A DNA stretch of 64,000 nucleotides from Saturnia japonica (lineage: Eukaryota > Arthropoda > Insecta > Lepidoptera > Saturniidae). Shown piece after piece: positions 57,490 through 64,000 of this stretch (position 1 is the stretch's first letter; every line of letters begins with the position of its first letter). Below the pieces are notes generated by a model. That model saw only the letters and a program-made list of their open reading frames with translations. It did not search any database and was not told the origin of the DNA. Made by a program: the position numbers and the translations under genes. The stretch spans positions 7,626,001 to 7,690,000 of the forward strand of contig CM065310.1 in the NCBI GenBank assembly GCA_033032175.1. The letters run 5' to 3'.

Positions 57490-57610
57490 CAAAATCAAAA
57501 ATACTTTATTCAAACTAGGACCTCAGACAGCACTTATGAACATTAGAATGCTACTACCGGTTCAGTAAACAATCATCAAGAAGAGTCCCTAAGAAACTCG
57601 ATCGGGTTTT
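57490..57610 (-). repeat. LINE-tail-like repeat family T, copy 4
   Basis: Inverted: 'aatcaaaatcaaaaatactt', 'tattcaaac', 'cttatgaacattagaatgct', 'actaccggttc', then 'aagaaactcgatcgggttt'. Confidence 0.55.
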
Positions 57611-59100
57611 CTTCTTTTTTTTCACTAAGTAAATAACTTTATTGATAAGAATTATAGATATTATATTATAATTATTAGTGGATGTATAGAGATGGCGTCA
57701 TTTCCAAACATTATTATCATTTAGATAACGATGATCCACCTCATCTCTTATCAGAGAATATCATTATGCTACACACTTAAATGTACAGCTAATAAAAAAA
57801 CACTAGCAGTAATAAATGTCATAGACATTGGTTAATCCATAATAAAGATCCAATTTGCTATAGATAGGGAATTAGTTAGATCACAACTTTTTTGCATGTA
57901 CGGTAACAGCCCAAGCCGAAGTTCAGTTACTTTGGTACCCTTGAGCTTGTTGCCTTGCCTTCGTGATTGAGTATCTTTAAAAAAATTCTAAGGCGTCAGA
58001 GCACTTACGGCTAACAGTGAAGTCAGATCAGAAAAAAGGAGCGGAGGCATTCTAGCTTGGAACATCAAACTGTTCATTTAGCTTAGTTCATTTCTAACAA
58101 TATATTATGAATAACTTTTTCTTCATGGGCTCGAGAAAATGATTATGCTGTATTGATTGCCAGTACAAATATAATAACAGTGGTGGCTACCGAAAGGAGA
58201 GGATCCATTAATAGTCACCGTTGCCGTGACATGCATAAAAACCCTTTGATTCTACAGCTATGTTAAAGTACTTTATAACTTTTTTTTTATAACTTCCGAA
58301 ATAATGGTTTGAAAGAGACTTTGAATACATTTCTTTTTATGATATTTTAAGATCTTCTGCAGTCTGTTCTTTCATGTTTTATTAAAACAACGAGTTCAAA
58401 TTTTATTATTTCAAAGATTGCCAGGGAGAAATCAATAAACCTATATTAACAAAATTTTCATAACAATTTTGTTTCTTTGGTTAATCAACAATAATGAGCA
58501 GCACCCAATTTGAAGGGGACCCTTTGAAACATTATTGCCTCCGTCCCAATTATGAGTTTGCCCCATAACCGTAGTTGAGCTGCCTACGTTTTCATAACGA
58601 CAACAATTTACCTTTGGCGGAGTTCTGTCCGTTTATCTGGTTTTCTAGTTTGTTCCGACTCTATTCGATTCAGATTATATTAACTTCGTGTTTGCAGCTT
58701 CGTTGAAATTTAATATTGTTTCTATGTTAGTTGTACTGAACTTTCCTAGTAATTATACTGGGCGAAAGGAAATAACGTTTATTTGCATTTGCAAAACATA
58801 CCTAATTAAGGTAATATTACTTTAAATTAAATAAAGTGTTTACAAAATGTAATTAATCTATTTAAAAGATAAATTATAAGTACTCATACAAATATAATAA
58901 ATTTTATTAAATTACTTTAAATCATTCTTACTTTTTTCACTGACACTCTTTTACCTTACGGTTAATATGTGAAATGGTGTGGTTTGGTCTGGTCAAAAGC
59001 CTGTTGCTTGTTCTATAAGAAAACTAAGCCATTTAATATGCAGAGAGCGAGTAAGGTAAAAACTACTCTATTTAGTCAGTGAGAGACGTCTGTGGACAGC
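57611..59100. other. Unassigned AT-rich DNA
   Basis: No recognised feature. Confidence 0.45.
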
Positions 59101-59107
59101 ACTGACA

Positions 59108-59580
59108 TGTAACAAGACAATTTTTAACAAAAAAGAAACAAATTTAAATTATTTTGAAGAGTTTTCTCGTATATCTTCGAAGTTGAAGGCCCAATTACAA
59201 TGAAACTAAAATGAGGCCAACACTGAGATATCCCCTATCCAACAAAAAAAAGAATCATCCAAATCGGTTCATAAACATAAAAAATATACATTACAATTGA
59301 GCAACGTCTTTTGTTGAAGTCGATTAAAAGGCAGAGGTTACTCAATTCTAATGTATATATATAAATTTTTGATATGGATGTTCAGCCATAACTTTTATGT
59401 TTATGAACTGATTTGGATGATTCTTTTTTTGTTGGATAGGGGATATCTCAAGTGTAGTCCTATTTTAGTATCATTGGCATCCGACTATTGAACTTCGAAG
59501 AAACACAAGGGAACTCTTCAAAATCATTGAAGTTGGTTTATTATTTGGTAAAAATTATCTTGTTTGAAGTATGTTAAAAA
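59108..59580. repeat. Imperfect palindrome of two family F copies
   Basis: 59108-59335 (minus sense) and 59341-59580 (plus sense) are inverted copies: 'atcccctatccaacaaaaaa' against 'tgttggataggggatatctc', 'tcatccaaatcggttcataa' against 'ttatgaactgatttggatga', and 'acaagacaatttttaacaaa' against 'ggtaaaaattatcttgtttg'. The spacer is only a few bases. The arms are diverged, so they are two insertions or an old fold-back element. Confidence 0.8.
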
Positions 59581-59629
59581 AGCATTTCTAATCAATTATT
59601 ATTAAAACTCTTTTGTTTAATATAGTTAG

Positions 59630-59830
59630 TACAAGTTCGTGCGCGACCGTTTTATGTTTCCGATAGACGATAACGGGGATGAAGTACAATAGAGCGTACA
59701 AGGGGCGGCAGTTGAGTAATGTAGCGGGGAAGGGAAGCGCGTGCAATTGCGTGACGTAGGAACGCAAGTCACAGTACACTGAAGTAAACAGTAATACGTT
59801 TTCATACAAACGGTCGAAACCAAATCTAGT
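59630..59830 (+). repeat. GC-richer repeat family H, copy 1
   Basis: Starts 'gttcgtgcgcgaccgt' (59635) and continues 'gataacggggatgaagta', 'gagcgtacaaggggcggc'. An inverted copy of the beginning lies at 61135-61225. The two minus frames here are chance. Confidence 0.5.
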
Positions 59831-59834
59831 TAAA

Positions 59835-60284
59835 CTTTAGTACACAATAGTTGCGAGTACGAAATTTACAACTAATGACGAAATATTGCTTACATCCTAG
59901 AATTTAAATTGTTTTTGATTTATTTAAACTTTAAGCAAAATTTTTATTTCTTTAATGTATATTCCCTAATTTTCTGCCTTACAATTACTTTTAAAACTAA
60001 TAATAAAACCTAAGTAGAAATAATTGAAAGTAATACTTACGAAATTTCTAGTAGATAATAGATTTTGACGAAAAGATAATAATGATATTTTAATATTACT
60101 ATTATCAAATGCGTAATTTCGTAACCCAAAAAATACAGTCAGAGGGCAGCCCTAGTGCGTATTTAACTACCATGAGATTTTAGGTTATTATTTCAAGAAC
60201 ACTGCTAAGACAAAATACTGTAAGGTTATAATAATATAATAGAATTAATGGGTAATGGGAATTTAAATCGTATTGTAAATTGTG
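59835..60284. other. Unassigned AT-rich DNA
   Basis: No recognised feature. Confidence 0.4.
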
Positions 60285-60736
60285 ACGAAAAATGGATCCT
60301 TGACGACAATCGGAAATGCTCATCATAGTGCTTGAACCCAGGAGAACCGGCCAAATCCTGTCCCAAGCGAAAGTTGAATCAGAAAAAAGGTACTGGTGAG
60401 TATTAGTGGACCAGTGCGCTGGTATCATACACTACAGCTTACTAAGATCTGGCCAGATGATAAGGACATATGTATATGTATTGTCCAGAACGGCAAACCA
60501 TGATAGAAAAGGTAGTAGTTAAACAATCGAGACTGGTCAATCTCTCTAGCCACCCACCATACTCCCCGGACCTTGCTCCAACAGATTACCACTTTTTTTT
60601 CGGAATTTGGACAATTTTTTGCAAGGAAAAAAGTACAATTGCGATGAGGCTGTCCAAAACCGTCTTCAAAGATTTTATTGATTCTCGCTCCCATAATTTT
60701 TTTAGCAATGGAATCAATGAATTACCTATAAAATAG
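60285..60736 (+). pseudogene. mariner transposase relic
   Basis: A degenerate transposase of a different mariner group from the copy at 5.4 kb. Frames broken by stops give KWILDDNRK, then SAGIIHY-like remains, and finally the open frame 60470-60736 with HPPYSPDLAPTDYHFF, the block around the third catalytic acidic residue, and a C-terminus AMRLSKTVFKDFIDSR..FFSNGINELP before a stop. That C-terminus (FxSxGINxLP) fits mariner transposases. Inverted ends were not found, and the N-terminal half is missing or unreadable. Confidence 0.85.
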
Positions 60737-61134
60737 CGAAAATGTATAGATAATAATGGTATATACTTAGATTGATTAAATGTATAATTTCATAATATTT
60801 TTATCGTTTTACTTTTTTCATATAAAACGCTAATTTCATATGGACCTAATATTATAAGTAGAGAATAGAGGATTATGAATAATGAAATAACGGAAAACTG
60901 ACTCTGAGTTTCATGCATTCTGATCTGAACCCTTTTATTACTGTTTACTTTAGTGTATAGTAGTAACTTACGGCCATTTTAAATAACATATCTGAATTTA
61001 CTATCCTTGATTAGTACAAATTTGTAATAAGTACTATCTTTAACTTAAGACAGTTATCGTTTTCCTTCGTATTTATTCAAGCTATAGGATATGTATATAT
61101 TTTATTTAGATACAAAAAACTATTAATTGATAGG
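60737..61134. other. Unassigned AT-rich DNA
   Basis: No recognised feature. Confidence 0.4.
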
Positions 61135-61230
61135 TTATTGAAATCGGCCGGTAATGTCGTGCTATCTCGTCCCCGTCAACGTCTCTCACTTAGGACGGTC
61201 GCGCACGAACGTTTTAGTTTCAAGTATACA
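61135..61230 (-). repeat. GC-richer repeat family H, copy 2 (inverted)
   Basis: 'tctcgtccccgtcaacgtct' and 'acggtcgcgcacgaac' are the inverse of the start of copy 1 at 59635. Confidence 0.5.
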
Positions 61231-61504
61231 TTTTTCAAGAAATTATTTTTTGTCGAAAATGAATTGAATTTAGTACATCTAAGGATGATGTTATTTTTAT
61301 CTAAAATTATAATTAGTTTTAAATTATTTTTTTAGGCATCCTTATCTAATTCTTGGTATATATAGGTCTTAGTATACTTAAATTCGTTTATAAGGCAGTT
61401 TATGATCGCACTGTAAATTGGTATAAGGAAATTACTGAAACTATTCTATATTTAATTTCTTTCAAAATAATTGTTTACCAACCTAGCCTATATGTGCTTA
61501 AGAA

Positions 61505-62098
61505 TAATAATAGCAGTCTTTATTAAGTGTGTCCTATTGCTGGGTAAATTCCTTTGCCCACGGCAGACATCACCACAACATCCTACTATGTATTGGTAAT
61601 TTCAAATCTTTTTTTTATCGTTATAAGTGGCCATACCACTAACCATAATAGCACCTGATCTTAAGTGACGATGTGGCCCAAGATGGTATCACGCTAAGCC
61701 TAGTGGAAGGCTGACTCTCAAGTGCTGCTGCCGGAATACGTCTATTGGTGCTTGACTACAAATTTTCAACTTGAGGGTGCTAGCTAGCCAATCGGGCAAT
61801 AGAAAAAGCGTTACCATCATATTATGGTTTCATTGCGATGGTTTCCTTCACCAAAAGCTCAGGCTCATTGCATGGGTTCGCACTCACGTCTATGGACGCC
61901 GCGCCGTGCCCGTACACGGTAACGCGGAGCCATCATTGCTTATAACATCAATAAATTCACATGTTTATAATATTTTCCATTTAGAGTCATTGTACTACGA
62001 GAATATTTTTCAAGCGTAAAATTCTTTTCACGACGTTTTCCTTTACAGTCAGCCGACATGCGGATATCGAATCGATATCTCGCCGGTCTAAAACCATA
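61505..62098 (-). mobile_element. SINE-like element with RTE-type tail, carrying a nested SINE
   Basis: On the minus strand the head contains 'gttttagaccggcgagatat' and the inverted repeat ATATCGATTCGATAT, also seen in the SINE at 24793; the 3' end has 'acccagcaataggacac', the RTE-type tail. Between them, at 61609-61900, sits another SINE with its own A8 tail (T8 at 61609-61616). Confidence 0.55.
61609..61900 (-). mobile_element. tRNA-derived SINE with A-tail, nested
   Basis: Matches the SINE at 27150-27422 over its length: 'cacctgatcttaagtgacga', 'ggctgactctcaagtgctgc', 'tgctagctagccaatcgggc', 'gctcattgcatgggttcgca' on the plus strand. The B box is altered (gggttcgcactc) and the A box is lost. 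The tail is A8. Confidence 0.65.
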
Positions 62099-63480
62099 CC
62101 GCAATTACGAAAATTTTTATGTTTATGTCGATTACATTTAACTGTACAATATAACATATAATTTCTTTGTGAATTCTGTTATTTCGATATGAAAATCAAA
62201 AGTTTCTATTTCTACAAATTAACCAATGGAAGTGAATGAGCTGTGTTGAATTTCCGCTCCATAAATTTTTAATAAAACCCAAGTGGAATGTAAACCCAAT
62301 GAAACATTAAAGAGGCCTATAAATAAGAGGGAACGAGAGAAAAACTACAGCATGTTAAGTCTGAGACTGGTAAAGCCGGAAGTCCGGCGTCCGCCACATC
62401 CGGTGCTGTCTGCTGCTGAAAGCCTTTTAGTTCAATTTACCGTAAAAAAGACTACTGTTCATTGCTGTGTTTAAACCAGTTTTCCTTTGTTTATTATACA
62501 CCAATTAACCGCCGGTACTCATATACGTAGTATGACGGATGTTGCACAGTGATTTTTTTTTTAATTTAATATGACGAAAATATTATTAGTAAAAAAATAT
62601 TCAATAGATTGTATGTGTTGGAGCCAAAATAATTAATTCATTGAGATATTGATAACATCATTAAATTGTTTATAAATAAATTGCTAAGTTCACTTCATGA
62701 AGAAATATAATTAAACATATACTTTTTATTAAACATAAATTAGAAATTGGAAATTATATAAAACACTAATGATTTATATCAATAATTAATCATACAATCT
62801 AATGATGTACCTATAGATTTATTTATTTTAAAGGTAACACATCTAAAAGAATAATTACAATTTCGGAGTTACCTACGTTAAAAATTATTTGTACGTGATT
62901 TTTTTTTTATAAAAGGCATTTGCGACCTCAGAGAATAATTTTAGCAGTTTATGTTTGTTAGCAGTAATATGGACTTGAACTGCACTCGAAATAAACATTT
63001 TATAGAATGGGACATAGCTATTGGGCTACGTTATTTGAGTACTTTATTTATAGCGAATTACAAAGGAATTCGTCGAATCACCAATTGTTTCTCTCTAGGA
63101 AAAATGAATGAAATTTCTAAGGTATTCTCAATTAGAATTGACAATTTAGTTAAATGCCATACCTTACTTAATTGCGAGTAAATTGCGACGTCTGGGAAAT
63201 TGTGTCCCTGTGAACGATTATTGTAGGTAATGATTAGATCCTGCAACATTGTTTTGTATATATATATATATATATACTACGTTCACATTAGAATTACCTC
63301 TTTAATAGAAGCAATTTTCCTAATAATTTCAGGGTAACTTCTTTACAGAAAATATAAATAGAAATCGAAACCCTTTGTAAGCTATATAACAAGCAACTGA
63401 AGTGGATTTTAATAATTAAGGCCATAAAATTTTCTATCTTTTCATTCCTACTGTCTTTTAACGGTAATATTAATTTTCAC
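62099..63480. other. Unassigned AT-rich DNA with a (TA)n tract
   Basis: A (TA)n microsatellite lies at about 63257-63276. The open frames here (62283-62474, 62951-63181) have no recognised motif. Confidence 0.45.
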
Positions 63481-63489
63481 GTATTTATT

Positions 63490-64000
63490 ATTCTACAACA
63501 GCCAAAAAGGAAAGTGAGGAGTTCTGGGAAAGTTTAAGAGAAGTTCTAAAGAAGTGTAAGGACAATGAAAGGATTATTATTATGCTGGGAGACTTTAATG
63601 GATGGGTAGGTGTGAAGCGTGATGGGTATGAAAAGGTTTTAGGCACTTTTGGTGATGAGAGGATTAACGAAAATGGTAAAAGATTGCTTGATGTATGTTT
63701 GGAATGGAATCTTTTAGTAGCATACACAATGTTTGCTCAAAAACAGTTCATATGTACACAAGGGTTGAACGTGGGTTTAAAAGTATGATTGATTTTGTGG
63801 TCATCGATGAAAGACTGAAAGGACAACTTCTGGATACTCGGGCGTATCGCGGTGTCGGTATCGATACAGACCACTTCCTAGTGATGTCACGGATTAGAGG
63901 ACTTTTCAAACGATGGTGACATAGGGTAGTGGAATCATTATCTAATCTAGAACGTGTGAAAGTAGAAAATTTACAAGAGGATAAAGTGAAAGATGAGTAC
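63490..64000 (+). pseudogene. RTE-type LINE endonuclease, broken, runs off the window
   Basis: This is the C-terminal half of an apurinic/apyrimidinic-type endonuclease, the domain that nicks target DNA for LINE insertion. The first frame (to 63786) reads EEFWESLREVLKKC, then IIIMLGDFNGWVG (the GDFN catalytic box) and LLDVCLEWNLL. A frameshift at about 63735-63750 leads to the second frame with MIDFVVIDERLKG, DTRAYRGVGIDTDHFLVMSRI (the D-H box with the catalytic His) and a stop at 63917-63919. The coding style continues beyond this stop (EDKVKDEY at the edge), so the reverse transcriptase probably follows outside the window. Catalytic boxes are intact but the frame is not. Confidence 0.9.

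Noticed and set aside
1..64000. CRISPR array, prokaryotic defence system or operon
   Set aside because: No regularly spaced short repeats, no dense same-strand ORFs; the repeats are insect mobile elements.

Overview
This is an AT-rich, intron-like or intergenic stretch of an insect nuclear genome, almost certainly a moth or butterfly. The evidence is the repeat content: R1-clade LINE pieces, RTE-clade LINE pieces, mariner copies, tRNA-headed SINEs, and many short Helitron-like elements that start with TC, end with CTAG and sit between A and T, a style of repeat that is very common in Lepidoptera. I find no intact host gene, no rRNA or functional tRNA gene, no CRISPR array and no operon. Most open frames longer than 60 codons are chance frames in AT-rich DNA or pieces of dead transposons. 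Species cannot be told from the sequence.

Layout. 1-7.5 kb: a Helitron 3' end; a 5'-truncated R1-clade LINE lying exactly between two (AC)n tracts (2.65-3.61 kb); and a mariner (5.41-7.45 kb) split by a minus-strand R1-clade derivative that keeps gag and 3' end but no reverse transcriptase, with a 14-bp target duplication. 7.8-14.5 kb: a direct tandem duplication with a 3.35-kb unit; all differences I could see between copies fall in one block of about 390 bp. 14.5-25 kb: mostly unassigned AT-rich DNA with a degenerate RTE fragment (18.4-18.8 kb), a diverged 0.2-kb tandem repeat (20.3-20.6 kb), tandem Helitron 5' ends (23.8-24.15 kb) and a SINE. 25-33 kb: a complete 648-bp Helitron, two more SINEs and a broken RTE reverse transcriptase (30.3-31.2 kb, minus). 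33.9-36.1 kb: the longest coding relic, a LINE reverse transcriptase with several frameshifts and an altered YADD box. 36-46 kb: repeat fragments, a 214-bp retroposed insert with A-tail and 12-bp target duplication (40.8-41.0 kb), and two abutting Helitrons (43.2-44.3 kb). 46-60 kb: further Helitrons, short inverted repeats and a 470-bp imperfect palindrome (59.1-59.6 kb). 60-64 kb: a mariner relic, a SINE nested in an RTE-tailed repeat, and at the right edge the endonuclease part of an RTE LINE that runs out of the window.

The features do not form a pathway. They are layers of mobile-element insertion in which autonomous families (RTE, R1 and CR1/Jockey-type LINEs, mariner) are represented by dead pieces, while short dependent elements (SINEs, Helitron derivatives, a gag-only R1 derivative) are the more complete ones. 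I looked for a new biological system and cannot support one. The items most worth a second look are the tandem duplication with clustered divergence, the microsatellite-bounded R1 element, the gag-only element nested in mariner, and the Helitron with an inverted copy of its own 3' region just outside its end.
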